A DNA stretch of 34,350 nucleotides, taken from assembly GCA_003446775.1 (NCBI GenBank), contig DMCH01000168.1:17322-51671 (forward strand), read 5' to 3'. The position numbers and the translations under genes were made by a program. The notes under the pieces are model-generated. The model had not been told where the DNA came from. It saw only the letters and a list, made by a program, of their open reading frames with translations, and did not search any database. The DNA comes from Chloroflexota bacterium. Its GTDB lineage: Bacteria > Chloroflexota > Dormibacteria > Dormibacterales > Dormibacteraceae. Positions 1 through 8,152 of the stretch are shown here, in pieces. Numbering within the stretch: the stretch's first letter is position 1; every line of letters starts with the position of its first letter.

Positions 1-975
1 ATCGCGATGGGCAAGCTCGGTGGGGTGGCTGTGCTGAACCTCGATGGCGTCCACACGCGCTACGCAGATTCGAGGCCGATCATCGAGCGGATCGCCGCCG
101 CCGACAAGGCGACCATCAACGCCGTCCTCAAAGAGGTCTACCGCGAGCCGGTCAAGCCTCACCTCATCACTGAACGGATCAAGACGATCAAGGCCGCGGG
201 GGTGCCGTGCGCGGTTTCGACCGTGCCTGGTCGAGCCGGGGAGCGCGCCCAGCTCGTGCAGGCGGCCGGTGCGGATGTGCTCGTCGTCCAGGGCACCGTG
301 CTCACGGCGCGCCATTCGTCAAGGTCGTATCACCAGCTTGCGTTCGAAGAGCTCGTCCGCAACTGCGACATCCCGGTGATCGTCGGCAACTGCGTTCATT
401 ACGAGACCGCGCTTGAGCTCATGGAGACGGGCATCGCGGGTATCCTCGTCGGGGTCGGCCCTGGTGCCGCTTGCACAACGCGCGGTGTCCTTGGCGTAGG
501 CGTCCCGCAGGTCACCGCCACCGCCGACGTCGCGGCCGCGCGCGACGAGCACATGCGCAGGGGCGGCAGGCGGGTCGCGGTCATCACGGACGGTGGCATG
601 CGCATCGGCGCTGACGTTTGCAAGGCGTTCGCGTCTGGCGCGGACGCTGTCATGATCGGGACGCCGCTCGCCGGCGCCGAGGAGTCGGCGTCCAAGGGCT
701 ACAACTGGGGCATGGCGACGCCCGATCCCAACCTCCCTCGCGGCACGCGAATCCACGTCGGCACGAAGGCGACGCTGAAGGAAATCCTGCTCGGCCCCGC
801 GCGCGTCGACGACGGCAGCCAGAACTTCGCCGGCGCCCTTCGGTCCGCGCTGGGCGTCTGCGGCGCGCACGACATCCCCGAGTTCCAGCACGTCGAGATG
901 GTCATCGCTCCGTCGATCACGTCCGAGGGAAAGTCCCTCCAGCAGTCGCAACACGTGGGCATGGGGAAGGGCTGA
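1..975 (+). CDS. guaB3: IMP dehydrogenase family protein GuaB3 (5' end outside window)
   Basis: TIM-barrel enzyme of the IMP dehydrogenase/GMP reductase family, expected to act on IMP at the guanine branch. The frame is open to base 1, so the N-terminus is missing; the ATG at base 7 is internal by comparison with family members, which have roughly 40-60 residues before this point. Counting from that ATG, the catalytic loop GPGAACTTRG lies at residues 151-160 with the nucleophile Cys156, and the phosphate-binding region TDGGMRIGADVCKA follows. No CBS-domain insert is present, which separates GuaB3 from canonical GuaB. A cyanobacterial GuaB3 has been reported to have IMP dehydrogenase activity; whether this protein is the main IMPDH here cannot be told. 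guaA follows after 49 bases, which fits a guanine-nucleotide operon. Confidence 0.9.
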   Translation: MAMGKLGGVAVLNLDGVHTRYADSRPIIERIAAADKATINAVLKEVYREPVKPHLITERIKTIKAAGVPCAVSTVPGRAGERAQLVQAAGADVLVVQGTVLTARHSSRSYHQLAFEELVRNCDIPVIVGNCVHYETALELMETGIAGILVGVGPGAACTTRGVLGVGVPQVTATADVAAARDEHMRRGGRRVAVITDGGMRIGADVCKAFASGADAVMIGTPLAGAEESASKGYNWGMATPDPNLPRGTRIHVGTKATLKEILLGPARVDDGSQNFAGALRSALGVCGAHDIPEFQHVEMVIAPSITSEGKSLQQSQHVGMGKG

Positions 976-1024
976 GCTGAGCCGGACCGCCACGGCTGCC
1001 CGGCCTCGCAAGGAGACCACGCCC

Positions 1025-2569
1025 GTGATTGGCCAGCAAACCGTGCTCGTCCTGGATTTCGGGTCGCAGTTCAGCCAGCTGATCGCCCGTCGCGTGCGCG
1101 AGGCCAAGGTCTACTGCGAGCTCGTGCCCGGGACGACGCCCTGGTCCGAGCTGAAGGAGCGCCAGCCAGCTGGACTGATCCTCAGCGGAGGGCCGGCGAG
1201 CGTCTATGAGAAGGATGCCCCGCAGGTCGACCCGGAAGCGCTCCGGGCCGGCATTCCCGTGCTCGGCATCTGCTACGGAATGCAGCTCATCGCGCACCAC
1301 CTCGGCGGCAAGGTCGATCCCGGGCGCGCCCATGAGTACGGGCCGGCGCTGCTCGCGGTCAGGGAGCCGGCCGCATTGTTCGAAGGGCTCAACGTCGAGC
1401 TGCCCGTCTGGATGAGCCATGGCGACGCCGTGACCGAGATGCCGCCCGGCTTCCACGCCCTCGCCTCCAGCGGCAACTCGCCAGTGGCCGCGTTCACGGA
1501 CGGCAACGGGATCTATGGGATCCAGTTCCATCCGGAGGTCGTGCACACACCGAGCGGGCGTGAGGTGCTGCGCAACTTCCTCTACCGCGTGTGCCACTGC
1601 GACCCGTCGTGGACGGCGGGCTCTTTCGTCGCCGAGGCGATCGAAAGCATCCGAGCCCAGGTCGGGGATGGTCGTGTGATCTGTGCGCTCTCAGGCGGGG
1701 TGGATTCGGCCGTCGCCGCTACGCTCATCCACCGCGCCGTCGGCGACCAGCTCACGTGCGTGTTCGTCAATAACGGCCTCCTGCGCAAGGAGGAGCCCGA
1801 GCGTGTGCTGGCCGTGATGCACGGCAACCTCGATATGGACATCAGGTACGTCGACGCCACGGCGCGATTCCTCGAAGCGCTGCGCGGAGTCATCGACCCC
1901 GAAGAAAAGCGACGTATCGTCGGCCGCGAGTTCATCACGGTTTTCGAAGCCGAGGCCAAGAGCCTCGGGCACATCGACTTCCTCGCGCAGGGAACGCTTT
2001 ATCCCGACGTGATCGAGTCCACCGCCCCAGACGTGTCGTCGACCGCCGTGAAGATCAAGACCCACCACAACGTCGGCGGTTTGCCTCCCGGCTTGCGATT
2101 CCAGCTCATCGAGCCCCTCCGCTACCTGTTCAAGGACGAGGTGCGCGCGGTCGGCATGGAGCTTGGGATGCCGGAGGAGATGGTGTACCGCCAGCCCTTC
2201 CCGGGCCCTGGCTTGTCGATCCGCTGCCTTGGAGAGGTCACCGCCGAGCGCCTGGAAATCCTGCGCAACGCCGATTGGGTGGTGGTGGACGAGATCAAGC
2301 ACTTCGGTCTCTACCGTCAGGTCTGGCAGTCGTTTGCAGTGCTGACGCCGCTGCAGACCGTGGGCGTGATGGGCGACTACCGCACCTACGCCAATGTCGT
2401 CGCGGTTCGGGTCGTCAGCAGCGAGGACGCGATGACCGCGGATTGGGCGCGGGTGCCGTACGAGGTGCTCGCGCGCATCAGCAACCGGATCGTCAACGAG
2501 GTGAAGGGCGTCAACCGGGTCGTGTTCGACATCACGAGCAAACCGCCCGGCACCATCGAGTGGGAGTGA
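1025..2569 (+). CDS. guaA: GMP synthase (glutamine-hydrolysing)
   Basis: Converts XMP, glutamine and ATP to GMP in the cytoplasm. The 514 residues carry the full family architecture: a class I glutamine amidotransferase domain at about 1-195 with nucleophile Cys83 in GICYGMQ and His169/Glu171 in FHPEVVH; an ATP-pyrophosphatase domain with the P-loop SGGVDS at 223-228; and the C-terminal dimerisation domain ending in SKPPGTIEWE, the usual terminus. The GTG start at 1025 is chosen because AAGGAG at 1010-1015 lies nine bases upstream and the protein begins just before the first beta strand (TVLVLDFGSQ). It follows guaB3 and precedes purD, so the IMP-to-GMP branch is encoded together. Confidence 0.97.
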   Translation: MIGQQTVLVLDFGSQFSQLIARRVREAKVYCELVPGTTPWSELKERQPAGLILSGGPASVYEKDAPQVDPEALRAGIPVLGICYGMQLIAHHLGGKVDPGRAHEYGPALLAVREPAALFEGLNVELPVWMSHGDAVTEMPPGFHALASSGNSPVAAFTDGNGIYGIQFHPEVVHTPSGREVLRNFLYRVCHCDPSWTAGSFVAEAIESIRAQVGDGRVICALSGGVDSAVAATLIHRAVGDQLTCVFVNNGLLRKEEPERVLAVMHGNLDMDIRYVDATARFLEALRGVIDPEEKRRIVGREFITVFEAEAKSLGHIDFLAQGTLYPDVIESTAPDVSSTAVKIKTHHNVGGLPPGLRFQLIEPLRYLFKDEVRAVGMELGMPEEMVYRQPFPGPGLSIRCLGEVTAERLEILRNADWVVVDEIKHFGLYRQVWQSFAVLTPLQTVGVMGDYRTYANVVAVRVVSSEDAMTADWARVPYEVLARISNRIVNEVKGVNRVVFDITSKPPGTIEWE

Positions 2570-2608
2570 CGGCCGGCTAATCCGCGTTCGTGCTCCAATA
2601 GCCCGCGC

Positions 2609-3880
2609 GTGAAGGTTCTGGTCATCGGCTCAGGCGCTCGCGAGCACGCGCTGGTCTGGAAGTGCGTGCAGTCGGAGCTGGTCGAGCGCGTCTATTGCGC
2701 GCCAGGCAACGGCGGCACGGGCGGCATGGCCCGAAACATTCCCATCGGCGCGGCGGACGTGGTGCGGATGGTCGAGTTCGCCAAGCGCGAACGCATCGGC
2801 CTCGTCGTCCTGGGGCCGGAGGTGGCCGTGGACGCGGGGATGGGCGACGCGCTGCGCAAAGCCGGATTCAACGTGTTCGGCCCCAACCGCGGCGCGGGGC
2901 GCATCGAATCGAGCAAGTCCTTTGCCAAACAGCTGATGGCCCGTGCCGGCATTCCCACGGCTGACTACGCCGTCTTCACCGACCCTGCGCCCGCGCGCGA
3001 CTGGGCTCGCGAGCGTGGAGGCCAGGTCGCTGTAAAAGCAGATGGGCTTGCGCGAGGTAAGGGCGTCATCGTCTGCGCGAGCGTCGACGAGGCGAATGCA
3101 GCGATCGACGCGATGCTGGTCCAGAGCCGTTTCGGGCGCAGCGGCGCCACCATCGTGGTCGAGGAGAAGCTCCAGGGACCTGAGCTGTCCGTGCTCGCGA
3201 TCACGGACGGGACCGACGTCCTCGCCCTCGCGCCCGCGCGCGACTTCAAGCGGGCTCACGACGGCGACCGCGGACCCAATACCGGAGGCATGGGAGCGTA
3301 CTCGCCGCCGGCCGGCATCGACGCAGCGGTGCTGGACGACGTCCTGGCCAATGTGCTCAAGCCGGCGGTGCGGGAGCTGGCGGATTCAGGCGATGAGTTT
3401 CGAGGAGTTCTCTACGCCGGGCTGATGCTCACCCCGTCGGGCATCCGCACGCTGGAGTTCAACGCGCGCTTCGGCGACCCGGAAGCGCAGGTCGTCCTGC
3501 CGCGACTGGAGTCGGACTTCGTCGCTCTTGCGCTGGCTGCGGCGAAAGGCACATTGGCGAGCATCCCCGACCCGAAATGGGATCCGCGGGCAGCAGTCGG
3601 GGTGGTGGTGGCGTCCGCGAATTATCCCGACGATGCGCTCATGAAGACCGGCTTCCCGATCCGCGGGCTGGCCGAGATGCCTCGAGGCGTCCAGGTCTTC
3701 CATGCCGGGACGCGCTTCGAGCCGGGCCGTGGCCTGGTCACCGACGGGGGCCGCGTCGTGACCGCGGTCGCGCTCGGCGACACCGTGGCGGAGGCTCGCG
3801 AGAAGGCGCTTGCCGGGGCGCGGCAGGTACGATTCCAGGGCGCTTTTTATCGTTCAGACATAGCCCAGGAGGCCATCTAA
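2609..3880 (+). CDS. purD: phosphoribosylamine-glycine ligase (GAR synthetase)
   Basis: ATP-grasp ligase that joins glycine to 5-phosphoribosylamine, step 2 of purine synthesis. The 423-residue length is normal. Visible landmarks are the N-terminal nucleotide-binding-like motif VLVIGSGAREHAL, the central ATP-grasp segment with VKADGLARGKGV, and the motifs NTGGMGAYSPP and LEFNARFGDPEAQ that mark PurD. The GTG start at 2609 places MKVLVIGSG at the family N-terminus; no good Shine-Dalgarno is seen in the 39-base gap after guaA. Its stop codon directly abuts the purE start. Confidence 0.97.
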   Translation: MKVLVIGSGAREHALVWKCVQSELVERVYCAPGNGGTGGMARNIPIGAADVVRMVEFAKRERIGLVVLGPEVAVDAGMGDALRKAGFNVFGPNRGAGRIESSKSFAKQLMARAGIPTADYAVFTDPAPARDWARERGGQVAVKADGLARGKGVIVCASVDEANAAIDAMLVQSRFGRSGATIVVEEKLQGPELSVLAITDGTDVLALAPARDFKRAHDGDRGPNTGGMGAYSPPAGIDAAVLDDVLANVLKPAVRELADSGDEFRGVLYAGLMLTPSGIRTLEFNARFGDPEAQVVLPRLESDFVALALAAAKGTLASIPDPKWDPRAAVGVVVASANYPDDALMKTGFPIRGLAEMPRGVQVFHAGTRFEPGRGLVTDGGRVVTAVALGDTVAEAREKALAGARQVRFQGAFYRSDIAQEAI

Positions 3881-4339
3881 TTGCAGCCAGTAGTCGGCAT
3901 CATCCTCGGCTCCAAGTCAGATTTGCCGCTGATGGAGTCCTGCGTCAAAGTCCTCGACGAGCTCGAATTGACGCACGAGGTCAAGGTCTGCTCGGCGCAC
4001 CGCAATCCCAAAGGCGTCATGGAGTGGGCAACGTCGGCGCGAGAGCGCGGGCTGAAGGTCGTGATCGCGGCGGCGGGCGGCGCAGCGCATCTTCCCGGCG
4101 TCGTCGCCGCCTGGACCGATCTCCCTGTCATCGGCGTCCCCGTCCCGACACAGCATCTGGGTGGCGTCGACTCGCTGTACTCGATCGTGCAGATGCCGGC
4201 CGGGATCCCGGTCGCGACAGTCGCCATCGGTGAGGCGGGCGCCAAGAACGCCGCCTGGCTCGCGGCGCGCATCATCGGCATCTCGGACGCCGCGGTTGCG
4301 CAGCGGCATCTAGAGAAACGAGCGGCCCTCGCCACGTGA
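3881..4339 (+). CDS. purE: N5-carboxyaminoimidazole ribonucleotide mutase (class I PurE)
   Basis: Small protein of 152 residues forming 4-carboxy-AIR for purine synthesis. The N-terminal GSKSDLPLM, the CSAHRNP loop and AGGAAHLPG are typical of class I PurE, which isomerises N5-CAIR, rather than class II, which uses AIR and CO2 directly. The TTG start directly follows the purD TAA, and AGGAGG at 3867-3872, eight bases upstream, supports it. Class I enzymes normally need PurK to make N5-CAIR, but no purK lies in this window. The gene instead overlaps a biotin-dependent carboxylase subunit by four bases (GTGA). Confidence 0.95.
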   Translation: MQPVVGIILGSKSDLPLMESCVKVLDELELTHEVKVCSAHRNPKGVMEWATSARERGLKVVIAAAGGAAHLPGVVAAWTDLPVIGVPVPTQHLGGVDSLYSIVQMPAGIPVATVAIGEAGAKNAAWLAARIIGISDAAVAQRHLEKRAALAT

Positions 4340-6135
4340 CCGCGAAGAAGGCGCCTCGCGTACGCCTGCTCGACACCACGTTTCGCGACGCCCAGCAATC
4401 GCTGCTGGGCGGTAACTTGCGCGGGGCCGAGATCGTTCCTGTCGCCGGCAAGATGGATGCCATCGGGTTTGCGGCGATGGAGGCGTTCGGCGGCGCCACG
4501 TTCGAGACGCAGGTGCGGCGGCGCGAAGATCCGTGGGCTTATCTCCGCAACCTGAACAAGGCCACGCCGAACACTCCGATTCAGGCGCTCATCCGCGGCC
4601 AGAACCTGGTCGCCAATCGCAACTTCGCGGACGACGCCGTCGAGCTCTTCATCAAACATTCGGCGAAAAACGGCATCGACGTCTTCCGCGTCTTCGACCC
4701 TCTCAACGACCTCCGCAACATGGAGGCTGCGATCGGAGCCGCGCTCAAGGCCAAGAAGAGGGTGCAGGGCGCGTTGAGCTACGCGGTCTCCCCGGCCCAC
4801 AGCGTCGAACTCTGGTGCTCGCTCGCCAAGGGACTGGTCGACATGGGCGCCCACGACATCGTCATCAAGGACACGTCCGGGCTGCTGAGCCCTCAGGCGA
4901 CGTGGGAGCTGGTGACTGCTCTCAAGCAGACGGTCAAGGTCCCGATCAACGTCCACTCCCATTGTTCGAGCGGGATGGCGCCGATGGCGTACATGGCCGC
5001 GGTCGAAGCGGGCGCTGACATCCTCGACGTCGCCATGTCACCGCTGGCCTGGGGCAACTCGCAGCCGGCGGCCGAGAGCGTCATAGCGGCGCTGCAAGGT
5101 GGCGAATATGACACGGGCTTGGACCTCGACAAGCTGTGGGACGTCCAGCACGACGTCGAGTCGCTGAAGCTGGAGCACATCGCGGAGCTGAGCCCGGTGG
5201 CGGACCGCGTCGATGCGAGCATCCTTCGCTACCACCTGCCCGGCGCCACGCTGGAGGACATCCACCGGCAGCTGGACGCCCACGGCGCGGCCGACCGCCT
5301 GGCCGAGGTTTTGGAGGAGGTCAGCCGCGTCCGGCTGGAGCTCGGCTATCCGCCGCTGGTCGCGCCGATCCGGCAGATGATCGCCACTCAGGCCGTCTAC
5401 AACGTCATCGGCGGCGACCGCTACGCGACAGTGACACAGGAGCTCAAGGACTATCTGCAGGGGTTGTACGGACGGCCGCCGGTGCCGGCCGACCCGGAGC
5501 TTCGCCGTCTGGTCCTCGGCCGCGAAGAGCCGATCACGATCCGGCCCGCTGATTTGCTCGAACCGCAGGTTGAGGCGGCGCGCCAGCAGCTCAGGAAGAT
5601 GAACCTGGATACGAGCGACGATTCGGTTCTCATCCAGCTTCTGTTTCCGAATCTCGTGATCGATTACCTTCGCGGGCCCGCGCCGGCCGCCGGCAAACAA
5701 GGGCGGCCGGCCGTTGTGAGCACGGCGCCGCCCGCACCATCGCTGGAGCCCGCGCCCGCAACCCCGGCTGCGGCACCGCCGGTCACGGCTGAGTTCGACG
5801 TCGAGGTCGATGGCGAGGTGTTCAAGGTTCGCGTCAGCGGCGCCGGCATGACCGTCATGCCAGGCACGGGAGCGGCCGCGGGCTCGGCGCCACCTGCGAG
5901 TCCCGCGTCGCCTCGGTCCGGCGAGGGCACTGTGATCGCGCCGATGCAGGGCTTGATCGTCAAGATCCCCGTCAAGCCGGGGGACGCCGTCAAGCTCGGC
6001 GACGTGGTCGCGGTGCTGGAGGCGATGAAGATGCAGAACGACATCGTCACCACCGTGGCGGGAACGGTGCGTGAGGTCTACGTGAAAGAAGGCGAGGTCG
6101 TGAGTCCCAGCCAGCCCCTGCTCGCGGTCGGATGA
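4336..6135 (+). CDS. pycB: pyruvate carboxylase subunit B-type carboxyltransferase with biotinyl domain
   Basis: Carboxyltransferase plus biotin-carrier subunit, 599 residues, of the pyruvate carboxylase B / oxaloacetate decarboxylase alpha family. Order: HMGL-like TIM barrel at about 8-290 with the metal-site motif DTTFRD (13-18), the lysine in VIKD and the VHSH histidines; conserved PYC/OADA domain at about 290-450; Pro/Ala-rich linker at about 455-520; biotinyl domain with VLEAMKMQN, where Lys565 should carry biotin. Several usually constant barrel motifs differ: HSHCSSGMA for HSHDTSGMA, KDTSGLL for KDMAGLL, MEAFGGATFE for LEVWGGATFD. The substrate is therefore less certain than the family. 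It starts GTG inside purE and overlaps the biotin carboxylase gene by ATGA, so the two subunits should be made together. Confidence 0.88.
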   Translation: MTAKKAPRVRLLDTTFRDAQQSLLGGNLRGAEIVPVAGKMDAIGFAAMEAFGGATFETQVRRREDPWAYLRNLNKATPNTPIQALIRGQNLVANRNFADDAVELFIKHSAKNGIDVFRVFDPLNDLRNMEAAIGAALKAKKRVQGALSYAVSPAHSVELWCSLAKGLVDMGAHDIVIKDTSGLLSPQATWELVTALKQTVKVPINVHSHCSSGMAPMAYMAAVEAGADILDVAMSPLAWGNSQPAAESVIAALQGGEYDTGLDLDKLWDVQHDVESLKLEHIAELSPVADRVDASILRYHLPGATLEDIHRQLDAHGAADRLAEVLEEVSRVRLELGYPPLVAPIRQMIATQAVYNVIGGDRYATVTQELKDYLQGLYGRPPVPADPELRRLVLGREEPITIRPADLLEPQVEAARQQLRKMNLDTSDDSVLIQLLFPNLVIDYLRGPAPAAGKQGRPAVVSTAPPAPSLEPAPATPAAAPPVTAEFDVEVDGEVFKVRVSGAGMTVMPGTGAAAGSAPPASPASPRSGEGTVIAPMQGLIVKIPVKPGDAVKLGDVVAVLEAMKMQNDIVTTVAGTVREVYVKEGEVVSPSQPLLAVG

Positions 6136-7592
6136 GAAACAAGCTCTTTACAAAGATTCTGGTCGCCAATCGAGGCGAGATCGCGATTCGCGTCATGCGC
6201 GCGTGCCGCGAGCTCGGCATCGCGACCGCGGCGGTGTACTCAGATGCGGATCGAAACGCGATCCACGTGCGGTACGCCGATGAGGCGCATCACATCGGCG
6301 GCGCGGCTCCGTCCGAGTCGTACCTTCAGCTCGATCGCATCGTCAAGGTCGCCCACGACTGCGGCGCCGAGGCCATCCATCCCGGCTATGGCTTCCTGTC
6401 CGAAAAAGCTGCTTTTCCAGACGCTTGCGATGTGGCCGGGATCAAGTTCATCGGGCCGCCCGGCTCGGCCATGCGGGCGCTTAGCTCCAAGCTGGCAGCG
6501 CGCAAGCTCGCCGCCGAGAACGGAGTCCCGGTGACGCCCGGCAGCGGCGCGATCTCCGATCACGCGGCGGCAGTCGCCGCGGCCAAAGAGATCGGCCTGC
6601 CCGTCCTGGTGAAGCCTTCCGGCGGGGGCGGTGGGATCGGCATGAAGGTGGTCGAGTCGGAGGGCGAGCTGGCGGCCGCAATCGAAAGCAGCGCGCAGGC
6701 GGCTCGCTCAGCGTTTGGCGATCCGACGATCTACATCGAGCGGTACGTGCGCAAGCCGCGGCATATCGAGATCCAGGTCATCTGCGACAGCGAGGGCAAT
6801 GCGGTGCACCTCGGCGAGCGCGAGTGTTCGATCCAGCGGCGCCATCAGAAGATCATGGAGGAGACTCCGTCCCCGGCGGTCACCCCCGAGATCCGCTCCG
6901 CCATGGGCGAGGCCGCGCTGAGAGCTGTCAGGGCGGCGGGCTATGTCAACGCTGGGACGGTGGAGTTCATCTTCAGCGACGGTGATTTCTACTTCCTGGA
7001 AGTCAACGCAAGGCTCCAGGTCGAGCATCCCATCACCGAGGCCGTCACGGGCATCGACCTGGTCAAAGAGCAGATCCGAGTCGCCGCGGGACTCCCTCTC
7101 GGCTTCTCGCAGCAGGACGTGACCTGGACCGGACACGCGATCGAGATGCGCATCAACGCCGAGGATCCCGTCCACAAGTTCATGCCCAATCCAAAGCGGA
7201 TCGCGCGCTGGGTCGCGCCTGCCGGACCTGGTGTTCGAGTCGACTCGGGGTTCGGCCCCGGCTCCGACGTTCCCCCGAACTACGACTCGCTTCTGGCCAA
7301 GCTCATCGTCCATGGCTCGGATCGCGCGGAGGCGATCGCGCGCGCGGGCCGGGCCTTACGCGAGTTCGTCGTCGTCGGGCCGGCGACCACCATCAGCTAT
7401 CACCGCGCCATCCTCGACAGCCCTGACTTTCGCTCCGGCAACCTGAGCACGCGCTTCATCGACGATCACCCCGAGCTGGTCGAAAAGGCCAAGCAGCTCG
7501 CGGGCGATGTATCGCCTTTCGACTATGGCCCCGATCCTCGCCACGTCGCCGCCGCCGCGGCCGCGGTGGCCGCCATCACCCAAAGAACCTGA
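6132..7592 (+). CDS. accC: biotin carboxylase subunit (AccC/PycA type)
   Basis: ATP-grasp subunit of 486 residues that carboxylates biotin with bicarbonate and ATP. Landmarks in order are ILVANRGEIAIRV near the N-terminus, HPGYGFLSE, the glycine-rich ATP lid KPSGGGGGIGMKV, the active-site segments ECSIQRRHQK and FLEVNARLQVEHPITE (the family usually has MNTRLQVEHP), and the C-terminal domain after INAEDP. It overlaps the preceding carboxyltransferase by ATGA, so a two-subunit pyruvate carboxylase is the most likely holoenzyme. Supply to another acyl-CoA carboxylase cannot be excluded. Confidence 0.93.
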   Translation: MRNKLFTKILVANRGEIAIRVMRACRELGIATAAVYSDADRNAIHVRYADEAHHIGGAAPSESYLQLDRIVKVAHDCGAEAIHPGYGFLSEKAAFPDACDVAGIKFIGPPGSAMRALSSKLAARKLAAENGVPVTPGSGAISDHAAAVAAAKEIGLPVLVKPSGGGGGIGMKVVESEGELAAAIESSAQAARSAFGDPTIYIERYVRKPRHIEIQVICDSEGNAVHLGERECSIQRRHQKIMEETPSPAVTPEIRSAMGEAALRAVRAAGYVNAGTVEFIFSDGDFYFLEVNARLQVEHPITEAVTGIDLVKEQIRVAAGLPLGFSQQDVTWTGHAIEMRINAEDPVHKFMPNPKRIARWVAPAGPGVRVDSGFGPGSDVPPNYDSLLAKLIVHGSDRAEAIARAGRALREFVVVGPATTISYHRAILDSPDFRSGNLSTRFIDDHPELVEKAKQLAGDVSPFDYGPDPRHVAAAAAAVAAITQRT

Positions 7593-7630
7593 GCGACCTT
7601 TCGCATCCGGCAGGCGGCCGGCCTTTCGAG

Positions 7631-8152
7631 GTGGTGCAAACCAGGATGGCGGGTCGGTCCGGGCCGTTCGTGATCCGCGAGGACGTGATCAGGTTTCCTG
7701 ACGGTGCCGAAGCCACGTACACCGTGGTCACCAACCCCGACTCGGCGTTCGTCGTCCCCTACTTCGACAATGCCGACACGATGCTCGTGCGCCAGTGGCG
7801 CCACGCGTGGGACGAGTCGTCGTGGGAGGTGCCGGCCGGGACATTTGATGACGGCGAGGATGCGTTGACGTGCGCGAGTCGCGAGCTGGCGGAGGAAACC
7901 GGGCTCATCGCCTCCCGTTACACGTCGCTTGGGGTCGTGCACGGCGCGGCGTTCCTCACCGGGCGCGCCCACATGTTCCTGGCCGAAGGCCTCACTGCGT
8001 CAGACCGCAACCCGGAAACGTACGAGCAGGACATGGAGGTGCGGCGCCTGCCCTTCAAGGCAGCGCTGCAGGCTGCTCTCGACGGCGCCATTGCACACTC
8101 GGGCTCGGTCACTGCCCTGGTGCGCGCAGCCCACACGCTCAAGTTGCTTTAA
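7631..8152 (+). CDS. Nudix hydrolase, ADP-ribose pyrophosphatase-like
   Basis: Hydrolase of nucleoside diphosphate derivatives, up to 173 residues. A complete Nudix box (G-x5-E-x7-REL-x-EE-x-GL) spans about residues 70-92, and the preceding WEVPAG is typical of ADP-ribose/nucleotide-sugar pyrophosphatases (NudF group). The start could be GTG 7631, GTG 7634 or ATG 7646; the last is in frame, with GAGGTGG at 7628-7634 as ribosome site, and would give a protein five residues shorter. It lies 38 bases after the biotin carboxylase gene and ends directly against the stop of the convergent gene. The substrate cannot be read from sequence. Confidence 0.88.
   Translation: MVQTRMAGRSGPFVIREDVIRFPDGAEATYTVVTNPDSAFVVPYFDNADTMLVRQWRHAWDESSWEVPAGTFDDGEDALTCASRELAEETGLIASRYTSLGVVHGAAFLTGRAHMFLAEGLTASDRNPETYEQDMEVRRLPFKAALQAALDGAIAHSGSVTALVRAAHTLKLL

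Noticed and set aside
976..1024. Small GCCGG/CCGGC inverted repeat between guaB3 and guaA
   Set aside because: Short stem in GC-rich sequence with no T tract; likely chance. The guaA ribosome site just after it is ordinary.
3877..4962. 361-codon minus-strand frame over purE and the carboxyltransferase
   Set aside because: Antisense shadow; both plus-strand proteins are clear family members.
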